From: Clostridiaceae bacterium
Lineage (GTDB): Bacteria > Bacillota > Clostridia > Saccharofermentanales > DTU023
Length of the DNA stretch: 10,303 nucleotides
Reading direction: 5' to 3'
Assembly (NCBI GenBank): GCA_012800135.1
Contig: JAAZJV010000186.1
Coordinates: 1-10,303, forward strand
The notes below the pieces were generated by a model that saw only the letters and a list, made by a program, of their open reading frames with translations, did no database searches and was not told the origin of the DNA. Below, piece after piece: positions 1 to 7,208 of the stretch. The position numbers and the translations under genes are program-made. How positions within the stretch are numbered: the stretch's first letter is position 1; every line of letters begins with the position of its first letter.

Positions 1-2
1 GA

Positions 3-80
3 CTGAAGCGAATACTCAACGTGTTAAGCACGGCCGGCAAATTATCTATCACAAAAGGTGTTGATGTTGCCGGCCGTTAA
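3..80 (+). CDS. Possible 3' end of an upstream gene (partial)
   Basis: Reading from position 3 gives an open frame of 25 codons ending in TAA at 78-80, with C-terminal residues reading TKGVDVAGR. The frame opens at the window edge, so any gene would begin outside. I do not recognise the peptide. A second frame (from position 2) is also open, to a TGA at 62-64, so openness alone is weak evidence. If the call is right, the inverted repeat at 30-77 lies inside the end of this gene and abuts its stop. Confidence 0.25.
   Translation: MKRILNVLSTAGKLSITKGVDVAGR
30..77. repeat. Perfect 11-bp inverted repeat upstream of dus
   Basis: The arms are acggccggcaa (30-40) and ttgccggccgt (67-77), an exact reverse complement, separated by 26 nt. 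No T-run follows the second arm (it continues ttaaccg), so it is not a standard intrinsic terminator. The right arm overlaps a possible -35 box. It could be an operator pair, a weak transcript 3'-end structure, or chance within the tail of an upstream gene. Confidence 0.5.
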
Positions 81-96
81 CCGATTGCGTTATGCT
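67..96 (+). promoter_or_regulatory. Weak candidate sigma-A promoter for dus
   Basis: TTGCCG (67-72) and TATGCT (91-96) each match 4 of 6 consensus positions with an 18-nt spacer. Transcription would begin near 103, just before the gene. The -35 box lies inside the right arm of the inverted repeat, which would suit a repressor site, but this is inference from position only. Confidence 0.25.
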
Positions 97-119
97 GTGA
101 AGACAAAAGTTTCGCCGAC

Positions 120-1481
120 ATGCAGATGAAGGACGTCGGTTTTTCTTCGAAAGGACGTCGTTTCTTGAACGCATTTTGTCTTCTTTTTCCTGAAAATGAA
201 CCGGTCATCGGGTTGGCGCCGATGGCCGGTTTTACGACGCCGGCTTTTCGTGGTTTGGCTGCCTGTTTCGGCGCGTCTTATACCGTGACGGAGCTTGTCT
301 CTGCGCGAGGCATTACATATGACCGCGGGCTCTGCCGAAGTATGCGCTACCTTGCACCTCCTGATAGATTTCCCAATGTAACCTTTCCGGGGGTTTCAGG
401 CACCGATGATGCGATACAGGATGCAGAGGGGCATTCTTTTTCGAACACGTATGAAAATGATGATGCGGCACAGAGAACCTTCGGGGGCGAGCCGGTCATG
501 AAGAAAGATGTCTTCTTGAATAAGAATGGCCAATATGAGTACACATATTCTCGTCCATGGGGTATTCAGCTTTTTGGATCGGAACCGGCAGACTTTTCCA
601 CGGCAATCGACATTATTTTCGGAAAGCCTGAATTGCAATCGGCGGCATTTATCGACATCAACATGGGGTGCCCCGTTCCCAAAGTTGTCAGAGAAGGCGC
701 AGGCGCATCGCTTATGAAAAACCCGATTCAGTGTGGGCGTATTGTAGAGGCCGCTGCGCGCGCTGCTTCGCGGTACGGACGATTTATCACGGTAAAGATT
801 CGCTTAGGAGCAGATCAGTCATCCGTCAACGCACCCATCGTTGCGAAGACCGCTGTATCCGCAGGCGCAATGGCGGTAACTTGTCATGCTCGCACTGCAG
901 ACCAATTTTACAAAGGAACGGCGGATTGGTCGCACATCGCTCGAGTGAAGGAAGCGATCGATGTTCCGGTAATCGGGAACGGCGATATCGTGACGGCAGA
1001 AGATATTGTAAGAATGCACGAAATAACAGGCTGTGACGGGTTTGTTGTCGGTCGAGCCGCACGTGGTAATCCCCAAATATTTATGACGTTGCGCCGTGAC
1101 CTTGAGTTATTGATAGTCCATGGTGAGAAAGGACGTTGTTCGTCGGAATTGAACGAACGCTCAATCCCGATCCCCCGTTCTGACATAGACAAGGACAGCG
1201 CCGACCAACAGTACGCAAAAAATGTTGACTTAACGGAGCATCATTCGTTTGAGTTGTCTGCCGAAGAATGGCTTCAGATTATGGTGGCGCAACTTGACGC
1301 GACGATCAAAAGATTAGGAGAGACGGTAGGCGTGCGCGAAATGCGTTCTTCCTTTGCGTTCTACCTCAAAGACTTTCCGGGAGCTGCCGTCTTTCGCAGG
1401 CGCGTGATGGAGCCTGTAACGCGAGATGGAGTTGTCGCGGTTCTCCGCGAAGCCGCCAACGCGCGAGCGAAGTCCTCTTAA
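120..1481 (+). CDS. dusB: tRNA-dihydrouridine synthase (DusB/nifR3 type)
   Basis: FMN-dependent enzyme that reduces uridine to dihydrouridine in the D-loop of tRNAs in the cytoplasm. The Dus TIM-barrel fold is visible in order: APMAG FMN-binding strand (33-37), NMGCP with the catalytic acid Cys184, KIRLG (226-230), the CHAR stretch with His256, GNGDI (286-290) and GRAARGNP phosphate-binding loop (311-318), then a helical C-terminal domain (about 380-453). At 453 aa it is about 120 residues longer than usual. The excess is two hydrophilic insertions, roughly residues 80-143 (just before the strand RPWGIQLFG) and 334-380 (before the helical domain). The ATG at 120 has no clear ribosome binding site. 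A TTG at 165 has AAGGA (151-155) nine bases upstream and would give the usual family N-terminus, so the true start may be 165. All key residues are present, so activity is expected. Assignment to the DusB subgroup rather than another Dus is moderately sure. Confidence 0.93.
   Translation: MQMKDVGFSSKGRRFLNAFCLLFPENEPVIGLAPMAGFTTPAFRGLAACFGASYTVTELVSARGITYDRGLCRSMRYLAPPDRFPNVTFPGVSGTDDAIQDAEGHSFSNTYENDDAAQRTFGGEPVMKKDVFLNKNGQYEYTYSRPWGIQLFGSEPADFSTAIDIIFGKPELQSAAFIDINMGCPVPKVVREGAGASLMKNPIQCGRIVEAAARAASRYGRFITVKIRLGADQSSVNAPIVAKTAVSAGAMAVTCHARTADQFYKGTADWSHIARVKEAIDVPVIGNGDIVTAEDIVRMHEITGCDGFVVGRAARGNPQIFMTLRRDLELLIVHGEKGRCSSELNERSIPIPRSDIDKDSADQQYAKNVDLTEHHSFELSAEEWLQIMVAQLDATIKRLGETVGVREMRSSFAFYLKDFPGAAVFRRRVMEPVTRDGVVAVLREAANARAKSS
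151..155 (+). promoter_or_regulatory. Ribosome binding site favouring a TTG start at 165
   Basis: AAGGA sits nine bases before an in-frame TTG at 165-167. The upstream ATGs at 120 and 126 lack any comparable purine stretch. Starting at 165 leaves 17 residues before the APMAG motif, which fits Dus family proteins better than the 32 residues from 120. Confidence 0.4.
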
Positions 1482-1490
1482 TTATTTTAT

Positions 1491-1545
1491 GAGGCGCTGC
1501 GCAAGATTGTATACCAACAGCGTGCAAGCTGTGTCCGAGCGCCTC
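1491..1545 (+). repeat. Nested inverted repeat after dus
   Basis: Outer arms gaggcgct (1491-1498) and agcgcctc (1538-1545) are perfect complements. Inside them is a second hairpin, acagc (1517-1521) with gctgt (1528-1532). It starts nine bases after the dus stop. No T-run follows, so it is at best a factor-dependent 3'-end structure for dus. Confidence 0.3.
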
Positions 1546-1550
1546 TACGG

Positions 1551-1579
1551 TTGACAACAATGGTTTACCCATGTAGACT
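1551..1579 (+). promoter_or_regulatory. Candidate sigma-A promoter upstream of the DUF2079 gene
   Basis: A perfect TTGACA (1551-1556) is followed after 17 nt by TAGACT (1574-1579; 4 of 6). A perfect TATAAT also lies at 1582-1587, but its spacing from TTGACA (25 nt) is too long for the same promoter. Transcription from here would give a leader of about 165 nt. Confidence 0.4.
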
Positions 1580-1641
1580 CGTATAATCTATGAGTACGCG
1601 CTGTGCTTGCCGCCTATAAAGGTAAAAGGTATCTGTTTCGC

Positions 1642-1669
1642 TTGACGGTAATTTTGAATGATGTAAACT
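1642..1669 (+). promoter_or_regulatory. Second candidate promoter upstream of the DUF2079 gene
   Basis: TTGACG (1642-1647, 5 of 6) and TAAACT (1664-1669, 4 of 6) have a 16-nt spacer. Initiation near 1676 would leave a leader of about 77 nt containing the AT-rich inverted repeat at 1715-1731. Confidence 0.35.
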
Positions 1670-1714
1670 GAAACTTGTAGCGCTGAATGTGCAGCATGGA
1701 ACCAAGTAATCGAT

Positions 1715-1731
1715 CTTTTAAATATTAAAAG
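1715..1731. repeat. AT-rich 7-bp inverted repeat in the DUF2079 leader
   Basis: Arms cttttaa (1715-1721) and ttaaaag (1725-1731) surround ata. It lies 22 bp before the start codon, between the promoter candidates and the ribosome binding site. It could be an operator or a short hairpin, but AT-rich palindromes of this size arise by chance. Confidence 0.3.
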
Positions 1732-1752
1732 CACCACCGTAAAGGATATCAA

Positions 1753-4700
1753 GTGCCATCACGGGAAGAGGACTTCAAACACGATATGAATATGGGTAGG
1801 AGTGCGCGCGTTTCGCGGATCGTCACACTCGTTGTTTCTGCTTATTTTCTGACCTGCTTTCTCTTCAGTTTTCGCATGAATCCCGCGGGCTATTTTTTCT
1901 CAACACTTGAAACGACACCGTTTAGCGCACTTTTTCAAGCCATTCTGTTTGCGATTTCGTTGATTTTCGTATTTCTGTTTGCGCATATTTTTAAGGAAGC
2001 GTCCGTGCGCCTTATCCTCCTTATTTCGATTCAGGCGTACCTTGCGATCAGTGCGCTCCGATGTGGAGAGCCGGCGTTTGTCGTAGGTTCTCTATTTGTC
2101 GGCATGGCCGTACTCTATCACGGTTACGCTGATATAAATGATCTTCACTCATCGCGAAGTCCATTCGGCACTTCAAATCGTAAGGAGCTTGACGCGAAAG
2201 ACAAGAATAACCTCAATACGGCGGAAAATAAAACGTCTTATTCAAAAGCGCCCGGTGCGGCCGACGCATCAAATAAGGCTTTACAAGACAAAGTAACTTC
2301 TCGTATCAACCGCAGGCTCTTTATTGTGCTGTGTGTCTTATCCGCGATCATTCCAGTGGGTCTTGTTGTCTCTCGGCTCTTTTTCAAATCTTCCGGCAAC
2401 GTGCCGAAAGAGCATGTTTTTTTCGGAACATCCGCAGGCTGGCTATGGGTCGCTGCATTTGGCGCTGCTATTATGGCAGCGTTCCTGTACATATCATTTA
2501 AAGAAGGCGCTGGAAGAAAACTCTCTCTTGAGCGTTCTCCGAGACTTAACGTGTTTCTTTTTCTTTTGGCGCTGATCCCCGCCGCAATGCTGATGATCAT
2601 CATGGTGGCGCGCGTCAGCGCTTTCCTTTCACCGACGTACGACATGGGTATTTTTACACAAATGTTTCACAATATGAAAACGACGGGCGCGCCGATCACG
2701 ACGTTGGAACGTGATGTACCGCTCTCTCATTTCAAAATCCACATGTCGCCCATTTTTTATGTTCTACTGCCTTTTTATGCGATCGCTCCGTCCACAGAGA
2801 CCCTTCAAGTACTTCAGATTCTGGTCGTTTTATCGGGCGTCATCCCGCTCGATCTTCTAGCCAAGCGGTATTTTCGCGGGAGCAAAGCGTGGCGCCTTGC
2901 TGCGGCCGTCCTGTATGTTCTCCAGCCGGGTCTGCTCGGAAGCAATTTGTACGATCTCCATGAGAACTGTTTTCTCGCTCCGCTGACGTTATGGCTTATC
3001 TATGCCTGCCATACGAGACGCACGCTTCTTGTGGCGCTCTTTACTGCGTTGACGCTTATGGTGAAAGAGGATGCTGTTCTCTACGTCGTCGCTATCGCAC
3101 TGTTCGTATTTTTTGGCGGGATATCCGCCGACAACCAATACCAGCGGCGCAAGGACTACATACATGGTGCAGTTTTGTTTGCAGGTGCCTTGATTTATTT
3201 TGCATGGGTTTCAACATATCTTAACAACGCCGGTTACGGCATCATGACGTATCGTTTCAACAATTTGATGATCTATAAGGAACTGGGCGTCCTTGGTATT
3301 ATTCCTGCGATACTGCAAAATCCTGCATATTACTTGTCGACGTTCTGGACGACGGAGAAAATCGCCTATCTTCTGGTTGTATTGGGAAGTCTCGGATTTC
3401 TGCCGCTTTTTCAGAGGAAAGGCGCTCACTATTTCCTGATCATTCCGCTCATCGTCATGAATTTGTCCTCGAATTACACTTACCAGTATGATTTGCGGTT
3501 TCAATACCATTACGGGAGTGTCGCGCTCCTTGTTTTCATGGCGATGATGGCCGTGGCAAGTTATACTGAGCGTGCGTCAACAGCACTTTCCGTTTCGGAA
3601 AAAATGTCAGAGACAGTTTTGTCGCAACAGGGAGCGGCTGGTCGGGTACTTGGGGCGGGAGCCTTTAGCTCGCTGAATGATCGCGAGGGTGTACCGGTCA
3701 CACATCGAACGGAGAGAAAAACGTCAGAGGCAGCGTTGCTAAGCCAGGAAGTGACCGGGCAAACGTCGGATGAAAAGGATTCAGCCCCTCCGGATAAACG
3801 TGCGCGCGTACCTGTCGCGCTTCCCGCGTTGAGAAAAACATCGAGGACGGCGCTATTACGCCACGGAGCGGCTGACCAGGCATCTTTTTCAGAGTACAAT
3901 CGTTCGACTGGAGCAGAAGAAGTGACGAAGCCTGTCATGCAGACAGAACAACATCAAAGAAAGAACGATAATGATGGGCGACGACATGAACAGCAGATCG
4001 CAAGACCGTCCCAACAGAACGCCTTGCGACCGGGACTTCGTATGCCGTCATTCGCTTCTCCGCCCGCTTCACGACAGCCTGTCGCACCTTCGTTGAGGTA
4101 TGAGCGTGATAACAATGAGCGTACAATTTCGCGCTCGTCACCAAAAAGTGCCGGTCACGCAATTATGCGCCAAACAGCGAACGAAGAGAATAATCAACGC
4201 GTCCAGTTGACTCGTATAGAAAAGAGCAGCCGTACTAACCGCGCAGACTACAGGCAAGATGAGAATCGCGTTCTTGCGGCGGGCGGTTTTGTACGTCCTC
4301 AGGCAGTAGAAGATGAGCTGTTGCCTAACAGCGGCACCGTTGATATGAGGCGACGCCACGCAGGAAAGACAACGTCTTCCGCGAAAACTGCCGTTGCATC
4401 AAAAGATCCGCGTTCCGTCCGGTTAAGGCGTGTGCTCGCTTTTGTGGTCGCATTTGCTCTATTTTGTGCCGCTTCACAAAGTCTCTTGTTGTTATCGGGG
4501 CGCCGGCCTACGATCGAATACGAGAAGACCTATCGCCAGAATTTGAACGCGATCAGACATTGCCTTGATCGGATTCCGAAAGAGGCGAGTGTCGGCGCCA
4601 CAACTTTCTTCACGTGCCACCTTGCCGATCGCGCGGAGATTTACGATCTCGGATATCATAAGCGGTCGCTTGCGGACGGCCATCTTGAGTATCTCGTTTT

Positions 4701-4830
4701 TGATCAGCGCTGGTATAACTATTCAAATAATGAGGTAATGGAAAAGGCTTTGGAGTACGGTTATGTGAGAATGAGCGGTACACCTGAATACGTAGTAATT
4801 CTCAAATGGACCGGTGTAAGAACGCCTTGA
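1753..4830 (+). CDS. Large DUF2079 (GT-C-like) multi-pass membrane protein with a disordered insertion
   Basis: Polytopic membrane protein of the DUF2079 family, whose fold resembles GT-C glycosyltransferases; its substrate and role are not known. About 18 hydrophobic segments are visible, at about 21-40, 57-79, 86-103, 108-124, 187-208, 228-247 and 264-290, then in series to about 602, plus one at 892-912. The DUF2079 core begins near 290 with PTYDMGIF. Asp297 there is placed like the first-loop catalytic acid of GT-C enzymes. It continues with SHFKIHMSPIFYVLLPFYA (325-343) and DLHENCFLAP (401-410). The soluble end (about 915-1025) contains CHLADRAEIYDLGYHKRS, typical of the family C-terminus. 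The family is commonly about 450-650 aa; this one is 1025 aa because of hydrophilic insertions at about 126-187 and 604-890. The second holds three 39-residue repeats. GTG start is supported by AAGGA (1742-1746) six bases upstream. It stands alone, with non-coding DNA on both sides. Confidence 0.85.
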   Translation: MPSREEDFKHDMNMGRSARVSRIVTLVVSAYFLTCFLFSFRMNPAGYFFSTLETTPFSALFQAILFAISLIFVFLFAHIFKEASVRLILLISIQAYLAISALRCGEPAFVVGSLFVGMAVLYHGYADINDLHSSRSPFGTSNRKELDAKDKNNLNTAENKTSYSKAPGAADASNKALQDKVTSRINRRLFIVLCVLSAIIPVGLVVSRLFFKSSGNVPKEHVFFGTSAGWLWVAAFGAAIMAAFLYISFKEGAGRKLSLERSPRLNVFLFLLALIPAAMLMIIMVARVSAFLSPTYDMGIFTQMFHNMKTTGAPITTLERDVPLSHFKIHMSPIFYVLLPFYAIAPSTETLQVLQILVVLSGVIPLDLLAKRYFRGSKAWRLAAAVLYVLQPGLLGSNLYDLHENCFLAPLTLWLIYACHTRRTLLVALFTALTLMVKEDAVLYVVAIALFVFFGGISADNQYQRRKDYIHGAVLFAGALIYFAWVSTYLNNAGYGIMTYRFNNLMIYKELGVLGIIPAILQNPAYYLSTFWTTEKIAYLLVVLGSLGFLPLFQRKGAHYFLIIPLIVMNLSSNYTYQYDLRFQYHYGSVALLVFMAMMAVASYTERASTALSVSEKMSETVLSQQGAAGRVLGAGAFSSLNDREGVPVTHRTERKTSEAALLSQEVTGQTSDEKDSAPPDKRARVPVALPALRKTSRTALLRHGAADQASFSEYNRSTGAEEVTKPVMQTEQHQRKNDNDGRRHEQQIARPSQQNALRPGLRMPSFASPPASRQPVAPSLRYERDNNERTISRSSPKSAGHAIMRQTANEENNQRVQLTRIEKSSRTNRADYRQDENRVLAAGGFVRPQAVEDELLPNSGTVDMRRRHAGKTTSSAKTAVASKDPRSVRLRRVLAFVVAFALFCAASQSLLLLSGRRPTIEYEKTYRQNLNAIRHCLDRIPKEASVGATTFFTCHLADRAEIYDLGYHKRSLADGHLEYLVFDQRWYNYSNNEVMEKALEYGYVRMSGTPEYVVILKWTGVRTP
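3598..3948 (+). repeat. Three in-frame 117-bp (39-residue) tandem repeats
   Basis: Within the disordered part of the DUF2079 protein, three units start near residues 616, 655 and 694. Aligned cores are EKMSETVLSQQGAAG, RKTSEAALLSQEVTG and RKTSRTALLRHGAAD. Anchor points are spaced exactly 117 bp apart: the core serine codons at 3607, 3724 and 3841, and Val-Pro-Val codons at 3691 and 3808. The 10-mer ggagcggctg occurs at 3631 and 3865, exactly 234 bp apart. The third unit end is shifted by one codon, and a possible fourth unit is too decayed to call. Confidence 0.8.
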
Positions 4831-4943
4831 ATTATCGTATCGACATTTTGTTGCGACCACTCTGCTACGACGGTGTGATCGCCGAAATATCTTTGTTCTC
4901 ATTCATTTCAGCGCCGTTCATGTTTTTCAAGGCTTTGATGCGC

Positions 4944-4949
4944 TATAAT
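4944..4949 (+). promoter_or_regulatory. -10 box of the EF-G-like gene promoter
   Basis: Perfect TATAAT 32 bases before the start codon at 4981. No good -35 box sits 16-18 nt upstream. It overlaps an in-frame ATG at 4948, which therefore could not be translated from this promoter, supporting the start at 4981. Confidence 0.45.
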
Positions 4950-4969
4950 GGACAAAATTGTCTTTCTTG

Positions 4970-4976
4970 AAGGGGG
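4970..4976 (+). promoter_or_regulatory. Ribosome binding site setting the EF-G-like start
   Basis: AAGGGGG lies four bases before ATG 4981. The alternative ATG at 4948 has no such purine stretch and adds eleven residues that do not resemble EF-G N-termini. Confidence 0.7.
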
Positions 4977-4980
4977 AAAT

Positions 4981-7062
4981 ATGAAACTTACGACGGATAA
5001 AATCAGAAATATCACCGTGATGGGTCACGGCGGCGTCGGCAAAACGGCGTTTGTCGAAGCCGCGCTCTACTGCGGTGGCGTCATCGATCGCATGGGGCGG
5101 TCGAATGACGGCAACACTGTAACCGACTTTGACGCCGAAGAAATGCGCCGCGGCAACTCCATCAGCACATCGGTTGCGTGGTGCCGCTGGAAAGATTGCA
5201 AACTCAACTTAATTGACACACCGGGCGATTTCGATTTTCTAGGAGAACAAATTCTCGGCATGTTTGCGGGCGATACGGCTATGATCATCATGTCCGGAAA
5301 AGACGGCCTTTCGGTCGGTGCGGAGAAGGCGGTGCGCAATGCTGAATCGCAGAACATGCCGATTTCCTTCTTTGTGAACCGCATGGATGAAGCGAATGCT
5401 GATTTTTCGAAGACACTCGACGCGCTTCGTGAAGCTTACGGAGATCGCGTGTTACCGCTTTCAATCCCCATAAAAGACGGCGATCAGCTGATCGGAATCG
5501 TCGATGTTCTCAACCGGAAAGCGTTCACTTTCTCAGGCAAAAAAGGTGAGATGAAAGATGCTGAGATACCTTCAGACTTAGAAGATGTCATCGAATCTTA
5601 CGTCGAAACCATCAATGAGCAAATTGCGGAGAATGACGAACACCTGATGGAAAAATACTTCGAAGGTGAGCCTTTTACACCGGATGAGCTGGCTCACGGC
5701 ATGCGTCTTGCCATCACTTCCGGTTCAATCAAACCTGTGTTTGCGGGATCAGCTTCCGAGAACCTTGGCATATCGTTTGCTCTTGATGCAATTGCTCGTT
5801 ATTTTCCTCTTCCGACATCACATCGTATTAAGGCGGTGAATAGAGCCGGTGAGGAAGTTGTGATCAACGCATCGCAAGACGAGCCTTTGGCGGCGTTCGT
5901 TTTCAAGACATTTGTCGACCCTTTTGTCGGTCGTATTTCGCTTTTCCGCGTTTTTTCCGGCGAAATTACAAGTGACGGCACGCTCTATAATGTGACGCAA
6001 GACGTGGAAGAGCGTCTGATAGGCCTTAACTTCCAGAATGGTAAAAAACAGGAGCCGACCGAGAAAATTGTAGCAGGCGACATCGGTTCCATCGCGAAAC
6101 TATCCGAGACAATGACACTTCACACCATCGCGGACAAGGATCAGCCGGTCAAGATTATTCCCCCCGATATGCCGGCTCCCTGTATGACATTGGCCATTTC
6201 TCCGGTCAACAAGGGCGATGAAGAAAAGATTATGCAAGGTCTAATTCGCCTGAAGGATGAAGATGTTGTATTTGACATTGTCAACGATTCCGAAACGCGT
6301 CAGTTCCTACTGTCCGGACTCGGAGAAGTGCAACTTTCCGTTATCTGTGCGCGTTTAAAGTCGAAATTTGGAGTTGAGGCACAGTTGTCTGAACCACGCA
6401 TAGCTTATCGCGAAACGATTCGCAAGACGGTGAGTGTGCAGGGACGACATAAAAAACAAACAGGCGGGCACGGCCAGTACGGTGATGTGTGGATTCGTTT
6501 CGAGCCCGGAGAGAATGAAGATCTTGAATTTGATGAAGAAGTGTTCGGCGGCGCCGTGCCTAAGAACTACTTCCCAGCGGTCGAAAAAGGTCTCCGCGAA
6601 GCCGTGGAGGAGGGACCGCTCGCAGGTTATCCCGTTGTCTTCCTAAAGGCGACGCTCTACGACGGATCGTATCATGATGTCGACTCGAACGAGCTATCAT
6701 TTAAGCTCGCTGCCCGCTTGGCGTATAGAGAAGGTCTGCCGAAAGCCAACCCCGTTTTATTGGAGCCCATTGACAAACTGATGGTACACATTCCCGATAC
6801 ATTCCTGGGTGACATCATGGGCGACCTCAATAAGCGCCGCGGACGCATTATGGGTATCCATGCCGAGAGTGAAATTCCCGGTTACCAAGTGGTCGAAGCG
6901 GAAGCCCCGCGCGGCGAAATCGCGAAATACGCGACCGATCTGAAGTCAATGACACAAGGCAGAGGTTGGTTTACTATGGAATTCGTGCGCTACGAACAGA
7001 TGCCCCAGCAGTTCGCTGATCGCGTGATCGCGGAAGCGGAAGCACGTCGCGAAGACCAATAA
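4981..7062 (+). CDS. EF-G-like translational GTPase (EF-G paralogue)
   Basis: A 693-aa five-domain GTPase of the EF-G family, expected to bind GTP and the ribosome in the cytoplasm. The GTPase domain shows G1 GHGGVGKT (15-22), a G2 region RRGNSIST (56-63), G3 DTPGDFDF (79-86), G4 NRMD (133-136) and G5 AGSA (255-258). Domain II spans about 295-395, III about 400-475, IV about 476-595 with GGHGQYGDVWIRFEP (495-509) and DGSYHDVDSNELSFK (561-575), and V about 596-690. Canonical EF-G has DTPGHVDF, whose His drives GTP hydrolysis on the ribosome; here that position is Asp83. G1 is also not the EF-G form GHIDAGKTT. Both traits match the side branch of bacterial EF-G-like proteins, often named FusA2, whose cellular role is unclear, rather than the housekeeping factor. 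No rpsL/rpsG/tufA neighbours are present, which also fits. It could be mistaken for a ribosomal protection protein, but nothing points specifically to that. Confidence 0.92.
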   Translation: MKLTTDKIRNITVMGHGGVGKTAFVEAALYCGGVIDRMGRSNDGNTVTDFDAEEMRRGNSISTSVAWCRWKDCKLNLIDTPGDFDFLGEQILGMFAGDTAMIIMSGKDGLSVGAEKAVRNAESQNMPISFFVNRMDEANADFSKTLDALREAYGDRVLPLSIPIKDGDQLIGIVDVLNRKAFTFSGKKGEMKDAEIPSDLEDVIESYVETINEQIAENDEHLMEKYFEGEPFTPDELAHGMRLAITSGSIKPVFAGSASENLGISFALDAIARYFPLPTSHRIKAVNRAGEEVVINASQDEPLAAFVFKTFVDPFVGRISLFRVFSGEITSDGTLYNVTQDVEERLIGLNFQNGKKQEPTEKIVAGDIGSIAKLSETMTLHTIADKDQPVKIIPPDMPAPCMTLAISPVNKGDEEKIMQGLIRLKDEDVVFDIVNDSETRQFLLSGLGEVQLSVICARLKSKFGVEAQLSEPRIAYRETIRKTVSVQGRHKKQTGGHGQYGDVWIRFEPGENEDLEFDEEVFGGAVPKNYFPAVEKGLREAVEEGPLAGYPVVFLKATLYDGSYHDVDSNELSFKLAARLAYREGLPKANPVLLEPIDKLMVHIPDTFLGDIMGDLNKRRGRIMGIHAESEIPGYQVVEAEAPRGEIAKYATDLKSMTQGRGWFTMEFVRYEQMPQQFADRVIAEAEARREDQ

Positions 7063-7076
7063 ACCATATAAGTTTG

Positions 7077-7124
7077 AAAAGATGCGCCGAAATTTCCTTG
7101 AAGCGGAAGGCGCATCTTTCTTTT
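7077..7124 (+). terminator. Intrinsic terminator of the EF-G-like gene
   Basis: Eleven-bp arms aaagatgcgcc (7078-7088) and ggcgcatcttt (7109-7119) form a strong stem. It is extended by an inner ttcc/ggaa helix (7094-7097 with 7105-7108) across a 5-nt bulge, and followed by ctttt. It begins 15 bases after the stop codon. The A-run on the left side could let it work on the opposite strand too. Confidence 0.88.
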
Positions 7125-7141
7125 ACTATCTGTTATCTTAT

Positions 7142-7169
7142 TAGTCAGGACACGTAGTCAGGACACGTA
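7142..7169. repeat. 13-bp tandem duplication before the CorC-like gene
   Basis: agtcaggacacgt occurs twice in a row (7143-7155, 7156-7168), with the 13-nt period holding from 7142 to 7169. It lies 18 bp before the ribosome binding site. No convincing promoter boxes were found around it. Confidence 0.85.
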
Positions 7170-7208
7170 TCTTAGAAATAAGCTCTAAAGGAGACACGGG
7201 ATCATTGC

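Noticed and set aside
1551..1587. Perfect TTGACA and perfect TATAAT read as one promoter
   Set aside because: The spacer is 25 nt, too long for sigma-A; the TAGACT box at 17 nt is the better partner.
1560..1728. Short leader-peptide frames at ATG 1560, 1590 and 1696 (8-10 codons)
   Set aside because: None has a ribosome binding site or an evident attenuation structure.
3561..3938. 125-codon minus-strand open frame opposite the repeat region
   Set aside because: It shows a matching repeat only because it is the complement of the real in-frame repeats.
4948..4980. Upstream start of the EF-G-like protein at ATG 4948
   Set aside because: It overlaps the -10 box, lacks a ribosome binding site, and adds residues foreign to the family.
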